This document shows positions 17,255 through 26,363 of a DNA stretch of 64,000 nt, one piece after another. Both the position numbers and the translations under genes were made by a program. Every line of letters begins with the position of its first letter. Positions within the stretch are counted from its first letter, which is position 1. Below the pieces are notes generated by a model that did not search any database, was not told the origin of the DNA, and was given only the letters and a program-made list of their open reading frames with translations. This DNA is from an uncultured Rhodospirillales bacterium (GTDB lineage: Bacteria > Pseudomonadota > Alphaproteobacteria > ATCC43930 > CGMCC-115725). The DNA lies in NCBI GenBank assembly GCA_903822185.1, contig CAIJOA010000014.1, positions 1 through 64,000 of the forward strand. Direction: 5' to 3'.

Positions 17255-18564
17255 TGCAGATGGCTGATACTCCGTCCCGCTACAACAACAGCACCCATCG
17301 CCTGATCCCTGGCGGCGCCCATACTTACAGCAAAGGCGATGACCAGTTTCCGGCCAACGGGCCGCGGTTTCTCAATCGGGGCGAAGGAAGCCGCGTCTGG
17401 GACGAGACCGGCCGCGAATTCCTCGATTGGACTTCCGGGCTGCGGACGATGTCGTTGGGCTATGGGGTGCGGCCGGTGCTCGATGCGGCCATCGCACAAA
17501 TGGAGCTGGGGTCGAATTTCGGCCGCCCCAGTTCAATCGAAACGGAATTCGCGGCTGAACTGATCGATGTCATTCCCTGTGCGGACATGGTGAAGTTCGC
17601 GAAGAACGGTTCGACGGTGACAACGGCCGCGGTCAAGCTCGCCCGTGTCTATACAGGGCGCGATTATATTGCCCTGTGTGCCGATCATGCTTTCTTTTCC
17701 TATGACGACTGGTTCATCGGTGCGACGGTGATGAACGCTGGCGTCCCCAAGGCGATCCAGGATCTGTCTCTGACATTCCGCTACAACGACATCGCGAGCG
17801 TCGAGGCACTTTTCGCGAGTCATCCGGGGAAAATCGCCTGCGTCATTCTCGAAGCCGCGACGATGGATCATCCCGCGCCTGGCTTCTTCGAAAAGCTTGA
17901 GGAAATTTGCCGCCGCGAGGGCGCGGTCCTCATTCTCGACGAAATGATCACCGGCTTCCGGTGGCATCTGAATGGCGCGCAAAAATATTATGGCATCACG
18001 CCAGACCTCGCGACTTTTGGAAAAGGCATGGCCAATGGTTTCGCCGTGTCGGCGCTGGTCGGCCGTCGCGAGATCATGGAACTCGGCGGAATCGATCATG
18101 ACCGCGAGCGCGTTTTCTTGATATCGACGACGCATGGGGCCGAAAATCACGCGCTGGCGGCTGCGCGCGCAACGTTGAAGATCTGCCGCGAAGAAGGCGT
18201 ACAGGATCATATGTGGGCTATCGGCGGCAGCCTCATCGCGGGCCTCAATGAAGCGGCGAAAGAAGCGGGTCTTGCCGAGGTCTTCGTGGCCGGTGGTGTG
18301 CCCTGTAGTCCTTGGTATTCGCTGACCGCGCCCAAACCCGAGAACTCTCTGCCGTTGCGGACCTTGTTCCTTCAGGAAATGGCCGAGCGCGGCGTCATCG
18401 CCAATTATCTGGCGCCCAGCTGGAGTCATCGCCAAGCCGATGTCGATCGCACGGTCGAGGCCGCGCGGGGGAGTCTTCCGGTCGTGAGCCGGGCGCTGGA
18501 AGATGGATATGAAAAGTACCTGAAAGGGCCTTCGATCAAGCCCGTCTTCCGTCCATTCAACTGA
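17254..18564 (+). CDS. Class III (GSA-aminomutase-like) aminotransferase
   Basis: 436 residues from ATG 17254 (alternative 17260), overlapping the previous stop as TGATG. The fold of glutamate-1-semialdehyde aminomutase is clear: RLIPGGAHTYSKGD, KFAKNGSTVTTAAVKLAR, ILDEMITGFRWHLNGAQ with the PLP-stacking Asp, and FGKGMANGFAVSALVGRRE carrying the PLP Lys. Enzymes of this family occur in nonulosonic acid and spore-coat-type sugar clusters rather than in haem synthesis when placed like this. It would add an amino group to a sugar ketone made by the adjacent oxidoreductase. Confidence 0.9.
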   Translation: MQMADTPSRYNNSTHRLIPGGAHTYSKGDDQFPANGPRFLNRGEGSRVWDETGREFLDWTSGLRTMSLGYGVRPVLDAAIAQMELGSNFGRPSSIETEFAAELIDVIPCADMVKFAKNGSTVTTAAVKLARVYTGRDYIALCADHAFFSYDDWFIGATVMNAGVPKAIQDLSLTFRYNDIASVEALFASHPGKIACVILEAATMDHPAPGFFEKLEEICRREGAVLILDEMITGFRWHLNGAQKYYGITPDLATFGKGMANGFAVSALVGRREIMELGGIDHDRERVFLISTTHGAENHALAAARATLKICREEGVQDHMWAIGGSLIAGLNEAAKEAGLAEVFVAGGVPCSPWYSLTAPKPENSLPLRTLFLQEMAERGVIANYLAPSWSHRQADVDRTVEAARGSLPVVSRALEDGYEKYLKGPSIKPVFRPFN

Positions 18565-18595
18565 GCTTCGGGCGCGGCACCGAACATTTCATGCC

Positions 18596-20539
18596 ATGAC
18601 GGCGGCGCCTTCGACCAACAATACCCTCCTGAGAATTCTAGGACGGCAGTATCTGTCCTTTTACATTCTGTGGCGCGGCCTGCATTTTGTTGCGCTGCGT
18701 ACTAGCGGTTGGCTTGGCGGAGGCCGGCAACGGATTGCCGCATTACGGGCGATGGTCGAAGCTGCAAAAGATCAGACCTACGTCATTCTGAATCCGGCGT
18801 CGCGCCCGACCGATCTCCGGCGATGGGTTTCTGGCATTGCGCGCGGTGACAATTATCGCTTCGTCGCAACGGGCCTGGCGCGTGATCGGCTGGGGCTTCC
18901 GATCGACCGCACGATCTTGCTCGATGACGCGCGTATCGTGCCGGAAGCCGATATGGCGATTCATGCGGCGTGGCAGGCGCTGACGGAACACCGACGCGAT
19001 CACTTTGCCAGCCCCGACGAGGCCGAGGCGATGAGGATGCTGGAAGTCGCTTATACCGGCGTCGAGATTGCCTTGCGTCGGCTCGATTGGACCTTGGATC
19101 GGTTACCGGCGCACGACCGTGCGCCAATTTTCGTCGTGCCCGACGAGGTCGATGCGGCGAGCATCGTGCGTTTGATCGAGGGGCGGGCAACGCGCGGTGC
19201 GCCCGCGGTTGCGTTTCCGACGAGCGTCGAATCATCGCCCCGCCGTCGCGATGGTGTTACTCTCAGGGCTTGTTGCGCGGTGTTACGCCATCTCCAGGAG
19301 CGACGCGCCGCTCGCTTGATTCGTCGTTGCCACGACACTGTTCAATTGATCGTCGTCGATACGCAGCCCGATACGCCTTATTGGCATGCCGCAATGGCGC
19401 TGGTGGATGAGGGGAAGCGGCGGGGCCGGCACTCCTTAATACTGACGTCGTTTTGGCAGGTTGTGCTGCGGTGCAGGCACCGTGGCGTTCTGCACATGAT
19501 TCTCAACGTCGCGCTCTTGCCGTGCGGTGATCGCCGGATTGTTGCCGCTCGGAACCAGCATTTTTTGGATCGGGCTCGGTTACTATGCGGGCGCTTTGCC
19601 GGTGATCCAGCCTCGGCGTCGGCGCTGGGTTGGCTTGCGTCGTCTCATCGCGCAATCGATCTCGATGCTGCTTGGGCCCTTCGCGATTTTGCGCGAAGGC
19701 TGGTGGCGCGGCTTGGCAAGGCGAAGCTTTTCGTCATGCCGCATTGGGGTACGCTGGCGGAACTCGTTGGGATGGAATTCCAGGCCTATGGTGGTCAGGT
19801 CGTCAGCGCACCGGTCGTCACCGTGTCGGATAAGCCCGGATCGATTATCGGCTGGGAGAACATCGACACGATCGCCGCCTATGGCCGCCATTGCGTCGAT
19901 AGCTTTTGCAGCGCAGGCTACCGGGAAAGCCACTTGCCGATAACCGGCAATATCGGCTTCGACAAACTGGTGACGGCAAGCCGGGATGTGGCTGCAGCCC
20001 GCAACCGGGTCGAGGGCCTGCTGCGCGAGAGTTTGCCATCGAATGTGCCTTTGATCGCGATCGTGACCAGCGGCATCGATCGGCAAGAAGAAAAATGGGT
20101 TTCCGTTCTGGCAGATATGTCTAGGGACGGCCATTTCGTCGTCATTCGTAAACTGCATCCAAGTCTCGTCTATGCACAGCCGGAAATCAGGGGCTCCATC
20201 CTTAAGACGCTCAATGCGGGCGCGGTCGAAGACCTTCTCGCGATTGCAGATGTGGTCCTGACGGACAATTCGACGGCGGGTGCACAAGCTGTGCTGATGA
20301 GTAAGTCATTGGTCGTCGTCAATTTCACCGCCAAGCCGTTTCCGGCGAACGATTACGCCGAGGCTGGTGTTGCGCTGCTTGTGTCCGACATCGGCATGTT
20401 GGAGAGTACGATTCTTGCTGCATTGGCCGGCCGAAAACCGGAGCCGTCTGCACAAGCCGCGTTCATTGGCGATTACAACGGCCCCAATGACGGACATGCG
20501 GCGCGCCGGGTGTGGGACCTGCTGGAGGATGCTCCATGA
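18596..20539 (+). CDS. Large GT-B-like protein, putative glycosyltransferase A
   Basis: 647 residues. The N-terminal half is not recognised. The C-terminal half reads like a GT-B glycosyltransferase or CDP-glycerol-transferase fold: FVMPHWGTLAELVG, ITGNIGFDKL, a basic VIRKLHPSLVY, DVVLTDNSTAGAQAVLMSKS and an end motif NGPNDGHAARRVWDLL. The same segments recur in the protein at 29804 (VGSVNFDK, VIKVHPAD, FNGPCDGK) and, more weakly, at 26364 (FGPSDGNSAAR). The end motif also resembles the YGDG-RI end of NeuC. It overlaps the following methyltransferase (ATGA). Polymerising or capping the exported glycan is a reasonable guess. Confidence 0.7.
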   Translation: MTAAPSTNNTLLRILGRQYLSFYILWRGLHFVALRTSGWLGGGRQRIAALRAMVEAAKDQTYVILNPASRPTDLRRWVSGIARGDNYRFVATGLARDRLGLPIDRTILLDDARIVPEADMAIHAAWQALTEHRRDHFASPDEAEAMRMLEVAYTGVEIALRRLDWTLDRLPAHDRAPIFVVPDEVDAASIVRLIEGRATRGAPAVAFPTSVESSPRRRDGVTLRACCAVLRHLQERRAARLIRRCHDTVQLIVVDTQPDTPYWHAAMALVDEGKRRGRHSLILTSFWQVVLRCRHRGVLHMILNVALLPCGDRRIVAARNQHFLDRARLLCGRFAGDPASASALGWLASSHRAIDLDAAWALRDFARRLVARLGKAKLFVMPHWGTLAELVGMEFQAYGGQVVSAPVVTVSDKPGSIIGWENIDTIAAYGRHCVDSFCSAGYRESHLPITGNIGFDKLVTASRDVAAARNRVEGLLRESLPSNVPLIAIVTSGIDRQEEKWVSVLADMSRDGHFVVIRKLHPSLVYAQPEIRGSILKTLNAGAVEDLLAIADVVLTDNSTAGAQAVLMSKSLVVVNFTAKPFPANDYAEAGVALLVSDIGMLESTILAALAGRKPEPSAQAAFIGDYNGPNDGHAARRVWDLLEDAP

Positions 20540-21171
20540 ACGGTTTGAAAGAGGAAACACCCCGCGACCGGTTGTGGGACAACTGGAATAGTCGCGGCGG
20601 TCCTCGTTACCCCAACGAGAAAGTCGTCCAATTCACTTTCCGCCATTTTCCGGCGAGCGCGCGTGCTAGTACGCGAACGCTGGATTTAGGGTGTGGCTCG
20701 GGAATCAATTCTTGGTTTTTGGCGCGCGAAGGATTTCCCGTCGTCGGTACGGATATATCCTCGATCGGCCTCGCCAATGCGGGCGACCTTCTCGGAAATG
20801 CTGATTTGGCCGGCAGTTTCGTCGCAGCGGATGCGTGGGCGCAGCCATTTCCCGATGCTTCGTTCGACTATATCCTGTGCATCCGCATGCTAGAACTTTT
20901 GCCGGAGCCGACGCAGCAAGAAGAACTCGTCGCTGAATGTGCGCGCCTGCTGCGCGCCGGCGGCAGGGCCATGTTTTTGTTCGCGTCGCCTTTGGACTAT
21001 GGTTGCCAGCATCCGGAGATGAGCTACTGCCGCTTTTATCCGCCGAGCGAACAGCGTGTCGCTGAATTATTCGGCGGAAGATTTTCGCAAGTCGATATCG
21101 ATATTTATCAAACGACCTACGAAAATCGAAAGTTCGCCGAGCATAATTTTCTTATAACGACGCAAAAGTAA
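20536..21171 (+). CDS. SAM-dependent class I methyltransferase
   Basis: 211 residues from ATG 20536, overlapping the preceding stop as ATGA. Motif I is TLDLGCGSGINSWFLAREG, followed by acidic VVGTDIS and FPDASFDYILCIRMLELLPE, typical of Methyltransf_11 proteins acting on small molecules or sugars. Given the neighbours it may methylate a hydroxyl or amino group on the surface glycan. The substrate cannot be read from sequence. Confidence 0.87.
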   Translation: MNGLKEETPRDRLWDNWNSRGGPRYPNEKVVQFTFRHFPASARASTRTLDLGCGSGINSWFLAREGFPVVGTDISSIGLANAGDLLGNADLAGSFVAADAWAQPFPDASFDYILCIRMLELLPEPTQQEELVAECARLLRAGGRAMFLFASPLDYGCQHPEMSYCRFYPPSEQRVAELFGGRFSQVDIDIYQTTYENRKFAEHNFLITTQK

Positions 21172-21186
21172 TTTCCGGAAAACGGC

Positions 21187-21921
21187 ATGGCCCGATCGAA
21201 TCCCATCATTGCTTATATCCCGGCCAAGGGCTGCTCGCGTGGTCTGCCGAACAAAAACCTCGCCTTGCTCGCCGGCAAGCCGCTGGTCGAACATACGATC
21301 GAGTTCGCCTGCACAGCACATTTGTTCGATGCGATCTATCTCTCCACCGATTCGCCTGAAATTCGAGCGATCGGGCAAGCGCATCAAGTGCGTGTACTGG
21401 ATCGGCCGGTCGATCTGGCGTCCGATACGGCACGGGTTGCCGATGTGCTGGCCCATGATCTCAAGGCCATCAAAGAGGATATTCCCGACCTCGCGCTGAT
21501 CGCCTGCCTCATTCCGACATCGCCTTTGCGACGTCTCCAGGATTTGAATGCCGCGATCGACCTGCTTGATGCCCATCCGGACGCTCCGAGCGTTGTCAGC
21601 TTGAGCCTTTTGCCGTTTCCACTGGCGCAAATTATGTCCATGAATGACAAGACAAAAACCATTTCGGCGCCGTTCGGCCTTGAAGGCATAACGACGCAAT
21701 CTCAACGGCAGTCGCACCCGACCTTTCACTATCCGAACGGCGCGATTGTTGTCATCCGAACGGCAAGTTTCGAACAGTCTCAGGCTTTTTATTTCGAGAA
21801 TGCGAGCGTCGGCCTGCCGCTCGACCCCATAAGCAGTATCGATATCGACTCAAGCGCCGATCTGGCCCGCGCGGAATTCGAACTCCGGAGCCGGAACTTT
21901 GGTCATGGGAAAGACCTCTAA
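21187..21921 (+). CDS. neuA: Acylneuraminate cytidylyltransferase (NeuA-like)
   Basis: 244 residues. The CMP-sialate synthetase signature is present as IPAKGCSRGLPNKNLALLAG (usual: IPARGGSKGLPxKN), with later LSTDSPEIRAIG and SIDIDSSADLARAEF. It activates a nonulosonic acid with CTP before transfer. Sited 15 bases after a methyltransferase and ahead of NeuB copy 3, it could serve copy 1 or copy 3. Cytoplasmic, Mg-dependent. Confidence 0.92.
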   Translation: MARSNPIIAYIPAKGCSRGLPNKNLALLAGKPLVEHTIEFACTAHLFDAIYLSTDSPEIRAIGQAHQVRVLDRPVDLASDTARVADVLAHDLKAIKEDIPDLALIACLIPTSPLRRLQDLNAAIDLLDAHPDAPSVVSLSLLPFPLAQIMSMNDKTKTISAPFGLEGITTQSQRQSHPTFHYPNGAIVVIRTASFEQSQAFYFENASVGLPLDPISSIDIDSSADLARAEFELRSRNFGHGKDL

Positions 21922-22033
21922 GGGCTTCTGAGTCGCTCTCGAGTCTTTACTCGGTTCCGGTGCGCTTCTAGCATTGAGGAACCTACAATCTAAGCGCCGT
22001 TCACTATGCCGCGAATCGAACAAGGCTTTTGAT

Positions 22034-23146
22034 ATGTCGAACCGGAATGCAATACGCATTGGCAATGCAGAAGTCGGCAATGGAGGCGCGACGTTCGTTG
22101 TCATCGAACTGGGCGTAACGCATGGCAATGACGAGGAACTGGCCGCGACCATGATTCGCGAGGCGAAGCGGGCTGGCGCGGATGCGGTAAAATGCGAGGT
22201 CATCAATCCCGATCGTCTTGTCGCTGCAGACTATCGTGATCGCCTCGAATACAGCTATGTCGCTTATTCGGGCAAAAAGGTCGTCGAGAATTATTATAAT
22301 CTCATCCGCCAGGTCACGATGCCGCTCGAAATGCTGGCGCGATTGAAACGCTATGCCGACGAACTACAGATGCCGTTCTTTGGAACGGCCTTCGATTTCG
22401 AGTCGGTGGATTTTCTCAAATCGATTGGAAGCTGTGCGATCAAACTGGCCTCGCCCGAAATCGTGCAATTTCCGCTGTTGGATCATGCTGTTCGTTCCGG
22501 CCTTCCTGTCCTGCTGGACTCCGGCAAGGCGACCACGGTCGAGATCGGCGCCGCTGTATCACGGGCGCGTCTTCAGGACGGGGCAGCCGTGGTGGTGATG
22601 CATAATCCTTCGGGCTATCCCGCGGCGGATAAAGACGTCCATCTTCGCATGATCCCGACCCTGCAGAACGCGTTCGACGTTCCCGTCGGATTATCTTGTC
22701 ATAGCCGGGGTTCCAGCGTGAGCTTCGCTGCAGTCGGTATCGGTGCCGATGTGATCGAAAAGCCTGTGACGGACGACAACACGCAGGATGGCGACGAACA
22801 TATTTTCTCCCTGAATATCGGCGAGATCGCGCCGTTCGTCGCGACGATCCGGCAACTGGATCTGGCAAAAGGAATGGCGAACCGCGATCCAGAATTGGCG
22901 CTGGAAACCGATCATCAGCGGAATACCTACCGCCAATCGCTCGTTGCCGTTCGAGATATGAAAGCCGGGAATCGGATCACGCGGGAAGATTTTCGGTTCG
23001 CTCGGCCCGGCTGGGGCATCCTCGCCGCCGATGGAGAAAAGGCGATCGGAAGAACCATCATCCGCTCTATTCGCGCAGACCATACCATTCACTGGCAAGA
23101 CCTCGCGCCTGCCGATGCCGTACCTTCAAACAAGGCGAAGCCATGA
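22034..23146 (+). CDS. Divergent NeuB-like synthase (copy 3)
   Basis: 370 residues from ATG 22034 (MSNRNAIRIGNAEVGN). NeuB motifs are shifted: IELGVTHGND, VKCEVIN (Lys kept, Phe-Gln lost), GTAFDFESVDFL, IKLASPEI (Lys kept), metal His in VMHNPSGYP, second metal His in GLSCHSRG, then VIEKPVTDDNTQDGDEH where canonical enzymes have EKH. A SAF domain closes the protein (about 310-366). Metal ligands are retained, so activity is likely, but with a different acceptor from copy 1. It overlaps the PIG-L deacetylase by ATGA, suggesting a substrate or product that is de-N-acetylated. Confidence 0.83.
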   Translation: MSNRNAIRIGNAEVGNGGATFVVIELGVTHGNDEELAATMIREAKRAGADAVKCEVINPDRLVAADYRDRLEYSYVAYSGKKVVENYYNLIRQVTMPLEMLARLKRYADELQMPFFGTAFDFESVDFLKSIGSCAIKLASPEIVQFPLLDHAVRSGLPVLLDSGKATTVEIGAAVSRARLQDGAAVVVMHNPSGYPAADKDVHLRMIPTLQNAFDVPVGLSCHSRGSSVSFAAVGIGADVIEKPVTDDNTQDGDEHIFSLNIGEIAPFVATIRQLDLAKGMANRDPELALETDHQRNTYRQSLVAVRDMKAGNRITREDFRFARPGWGILAADGEKAIGRTIIRSIRADHTIHWQDLAPADAVPSNKAKP

Positions 23147-23811
23147 AAGTGATGGCGATTGCCGTTCATCCTGATGACGAGACGTTGGGATGCGGAGGGA
23201 CGTTGCTCAAGCATATGATGGCCGGTGATTCGCTACATTGGGTCATCGCAACCGAAATGAACCCGAACGACTATTCGTCCGCCGCGCGAGCGCGCCAGCA
23301 ACAACAAGTCGATGACGTTTACAAAAGCTATCCTTTCAGCACACTCGACTGGCTACGGCTGCCGACGACGCGCATCGAAACGCTTTCTCTGAACGGCATC
23401 ATCGGCGAGCTCGAATCGTCGATCGATCGAATTCGTCCCGACATCGTTTATGCGCCGTTCTATGGGGATTCACATTCGGATCATCGCGTGATCTTCGATG
23501 CCTTGATGGGGATTTTGCGGCCGACCTATATGCTGCCGCGGGGCGTGCGAAAGGTTCTGTCCTGCGAGGTCATGTCGGAAACGGAAGCGGCGACACCGGG
23601 TGTCAGGCCGGCGTTCGTACCGAACTTGTTCGTCGATATCAGTGCGACAATTGAACGAAAGCTCGAACTCTTTTCGCTTTATCAAACGGAAGTACATCCA
23701 GAACCTGGCCCGCGCAGTCTTTCGGCGATCCGGGCGCAGGCACGGTTTAGGGGCGCGACGATTGGGGTGCCTTATGCGGAAAGCTTCGTAACGCTTCGGG
23801 AAATAGCCTGA
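23143..23811 (+). CDS. PIG-L/LmbE-family deacetylase
   Basis: 222 residues. The zinc motif HPDDETLGCGGTLLKH is near the N-terminus, with the later His in YGDSHSDHRVIFDA. PIG-L enzymes remove N-acetyl groups from sugars such as GlcNAc conjugates. Overlap with synthase copy 3 and proximity to NeuC and WbqC suggest it frees an amino group on a nonulosonic acid precursor or product so that another acyl group can be added. Confidence 0.9.
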   Translation: MKVMAIAVHPDDETLGCGGTLLKHMMAGDSLHWVIATEMNPNDYSSAARARQQQQVDDVYKSYPFSTLDWLRLPTTRIETLSLNGIIGELESSIDRIRPDIVYAPFYGDSHSDHRVIFDALMGILRPTYMLPRGVRKVLSCEVMSETEAATPGVRPAFVPNLFVDISATIERKLELFSLYQTEVHPEPGPRSLSAIRAQARFRGATIGVPYAESFVTLREIA

Positions 23812-23822
23812 ACCGCCGTACG

Positions 23823-24527
23823 ATGGGCAAGGTTGTTGCGATCCATCAGCCCCAATATCTGCCGTGGCTTCCTTTTTTCGATAAGGCGGACCGTGCTGAT
23901 GTCTTCGTTTTTCTCGACAACGTCCAGTTTCAGCGCCGTGGTGTTCAGAATCGGAATGCAATCAAAGGGGCGCAGGGGCGGATTAACCTGACAGTTCCAG
24001 TGGCCCATGCAGACTATCATGCACGTATCGATGAAATTGCGGTCGCGGAGACCGCTTGGCGTCACAAGCATATCGAAGGTATCCGCCACTGTTATACACG
24101 CGCGCCGTTTTTGTCTCTGTTCGAGGAGGAGTTGCGCGGGCTTATTGAACAGCCGTGGCGGCTTCTTGCCGATCTTAATATCGCGGTATCGATCTGGTTT
24201 TTTCGCCAGATGAAAATCGATTGCCAGATTCTCCGGGCTTCGGCGCTCGACTGCAGCGGTCAAAAGGGTGATCTTATTCTTAACCTTTGCGATGCCGTCG
24301 GTGCGACAACTTACTTGTCGGGCCGAGGCGCCGAAGGGTATCAAGACGAAGTGGAATTCAGCGCGCGGGGTATCGAATTGCGCTATCAAAATTACGCGGT
24401 TCAGCCTTATACGCAGCTTCATTCGCATCTTGGCTTCATGGCAGATTTAAGCGCACTCGACCTTGTTCTGAATGAAGGCCCCCTCGCGGCAGATATTCTC
24501 CGCGCCGGGCGAAGAGATCTATCGTGA
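23823..24527 (+). CDS. WbqC-family protein
   Basis: 234 residues with the WbqC pattern: AIHQPQYLPWLPFFDKADRA, FVFLDNVQFQRRGVQNRN and an aromatic-rich C-terminal half. WbqC proteins occur in O-antigen and nonulosonic acid clusters, where a role in modifying or acylating sugars has been proposed; biochemistry is sparse. It lies between a deacetylase and a methyltransferase and overlaps the latter as GTGA. Confidence 0.87.
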   Translation: MGKVVAIHQPQYLPWLPFFDKADRADVFVFLDNVQFQRRGVQNRNAIKGAQGRINLTVPVAHADYHARIDEIAVAETAWRHKHIEGIRHCYTRAPFLSLFEEELRGLIEQPWRLLADLNIAVSIWFFRQMKIDCQILRASALDCSGQKGDLILNLCDAVGATTYLSGRGAEGYQDEVEFSARGIELRYQNYAVQPYTQLHSHLGFMADLSALDLVLNEGPLAADILRAGRRDLS

Positions 24528-25180
24528 CCGACGACCGGCCAGATCGGACGCACGGTGGCCTCGACGGCTTGCGTGCCTTTTGGGATCAGCGTGCCGATCA
24601 GGGTAAGACCGATTGCGACCGCGTCGATCAATCGCCGCGCGCGCAATATATGCGCTTCGACGCTTTCCTACGTTTCAATGACGCATCCGGTTGCTCGATA
24701 CTCGATGTTGGCTGCGGGACGGGTGATTTCTTCGAGCATCTGCGCGCGCGCAATATTCGATGTGACTACACCGGCATCGATCTGTCGGATCGCATGGTCA
24801 CCCGCGCCCGCGAAAGATTTCCCGATCAGCAGTTTTTGGTTGCCGATTCGTTGGATGGATTGTCGGGTCGGAAATTCGATTACACGATTGCGATCGGCAT
24901 TCATAACGTGAAGACGGAAGGCGCCCGCGATATTCTTATCACTTCGATGCGCCAGCAATTCGCGCTCTGCACAAAAGCCGCGCATCTTAGTCTTCTCACC
25001 GATCGATACGGCGGTTTTGGCCCACAAGCGCAAGCCTGGCGTGCCGAGGAAATTCTTTCCGAAGCACTAGCAATAAGTCCCTATGTCACGCTGCGGCACG
25101 ACTATTTGCCAAACGATTTTAGTGTCACTTTGTGTCGGAAACCGTTGATTGACGTGTTCCCGCCCCCGGTCGCGAGGTAG
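24524..25180 (+). CDS. SAM-dependent class I methyltransferase
   Basis: 218 residues with GTG start at 24524 overlapping the WbqC stop. Motif I is ILDVGCGTGDFFEHL, followed by YTGIDLSDRMVTRARERF. It is not closely similar to the methyltransferase at 20536, so the glycan may carry two different methyl groups. Four bases separate its stop from the NeuC start. Confidence 0.85.
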   Translation: MTDDRPDRTHGGLDGLRAFWDQRADQGKTDCDRVDQSPRAQYMRFDAFLRFNDASGCSILDVGCGTGDFFEHLRARNIRCDYTGIDLSDRMVTRARERFPDQQFLVADSLDGLSGRKFDYTIAIGIHNVKTEGARDILITSMRQQFALCTKAAHLSLLTDRYGGFGPQAQAWRAEEILSEALAISPYVTLRHDYLPNDFSVTLCRKPLIDVFPPPVAR

Positions 25181-25184
25181 GGCG

Positions 25185-26348
25185 ATGGCCGATCGGCGGA
25201 TATGCTTTATTACCGGCGCAAGATCCGAATACGATATCTTGTTTCCGGTTATCCGTGCCTGTCAGGAAACGCCAGGCCTGTCGCCGTTTGTCATTGCCGG
25301 TGCGGGGCATCTCTCGCGGCTCCATGGTCATACAATCGACCTGATCGAGGCCGATGGCGTGACGATCGCCGCCACCATCGAATCGCTTTTGGCATCAGAT
25401 AGCTGGAACGGGCGCGCGCTTTCCTTCGGCAGCTTTTTCGAAGGGCTATGCCGTGCTCTGCCGCAACACAAAGCCGATCTTCTGGTTGTTGCGGGGGACC
25501 GCGAGGAAGCGCTCGCTGGTGCGTTGGCGGGGAATTTTCTCCGGACGCCGGTGGCGCATCTTTTCGGCGGCGATCGCTGTATCGCCTCCGATGTCGATGA
25601 AGTCTTCCGGCCGGCAATCTCGAAACTTGCTCATCTTCATTTCGCTGCCAATGAGGCACATCGAGATCGCCTCATCAAAATGGGCGAATCGGCCGACCAT
25701 GTTTGGAATGTCGGGGCAACGAGCCTCGATCGTCTGGCGGATGAGCCACTTTTGAACCTCGCCGCGCTCGAAAGCCATTTCGGAACGCCGTTAACATCGC
25801 CATATTTTCTGGTCATTCATCACCCCAGTCCCGCCTTTAACGCCGATGCGACGGCCGCGGAAATGGAAGCCGTGCTCGACGGTGTGCTGGCGGCCGGGTA
25901 TCCCGTCTTTTGTAGCTATCCGAATTTCGATCCGGGAAACATCGCGATGCGTGAGGTGATCGAGCGTGCGCGCGTCCGCCATCAGAACCTCTATATCTTT
26001 TCGACCTTGCCACGCGCGATCTTCGTTAATCTCTTTCGGCACTGCGCGGCGATCGTGGGAAATTCCTCGGCGATTCTGATCGAAGCGCCGTTTTTGAAAG
26101 TGCCCGGAGTATTGGTCGGGCCGCGGCAGGACTTGCGGGATAGGGGGGGGAACATCATCCCCGTCGGTTTCGACGCAGTCGCAATCGCCGCGGCTTGCCG
26201 TCACGCCGCTGACAATGCTGATTTTCGCGCACGCGTGAAAGCCGATCCGAGTCCTTATGGTGATGGGGCATCCGCGCGTCGCATTGCCGAGCTGCTGGCT
26301 CATGTACCGGTTGGTCCGGAGCTTCTTATAAAAACGATGACGTATTAG
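25185..26348 (+). CDS. neuC: Hydrolysing UDP/GDP-sugar 2-epimerase (NeuC/LegG-like)
   Basis: 387 residues from ATG 25185 (MADRRICFITGARSEYD). The WecB/NeuC GT-B fold is clear: ITGARSEYDILFPVIRACQ, VVAGDREEALAGALAG, HLFGGDR, VIHHPSPAF, IVGNSSAILIEAP and the end motif SPYGDGASARRIAELL. The hydrolysing members release the 2-epimerised aldose that NeuB enzymes consume. Together with NeuB copy 1 and NeuA it completes the core sialic/legionaminic set. Confidence 0.88.
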   Translation: MADRRICFITGARSEYDILFPVIRACQETPGLSPFVIAGAGHLSRLHGHTIDLIEADGVTIAATIESLLASDSWNGRALSFGSFFEGLCRALPQHKADLLVVAGDREEALAGALAGNFLRTPVAHLFGGDRCIASDVDEVFRPAISKLAHLHFAANEAHRDRLIKMGESADHVWNVGATSLDRLADEPLLNLAALESHFGTPLTSPYFLVIHHPSPAFNADATAAEMEAVLDGVLAAGYPVFCSYPNFDPGNIAMREVIERARVRHQNLYIFSTLPRAIFVNLFRHCAAIVGNSSAILIEAPFLKVPGVLVGPRQDLRDRGGNIIPVGFDAVAIAAACRHAADNADFRARVKADPSPYGDGASARRIAELLAHVPVGPELLIKTMTY

Positions 26349-26363
26349 CGATCGGGCGAGTTC

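Noticed and set aside
19527-19943. Alternative 138-codon frame inside the 647-residue GT-B-like gene
   Set aside because: The main frame keeps sensible protein sequence (VMPHWGTLAELVG) through the region, so a frameshift is not needed.
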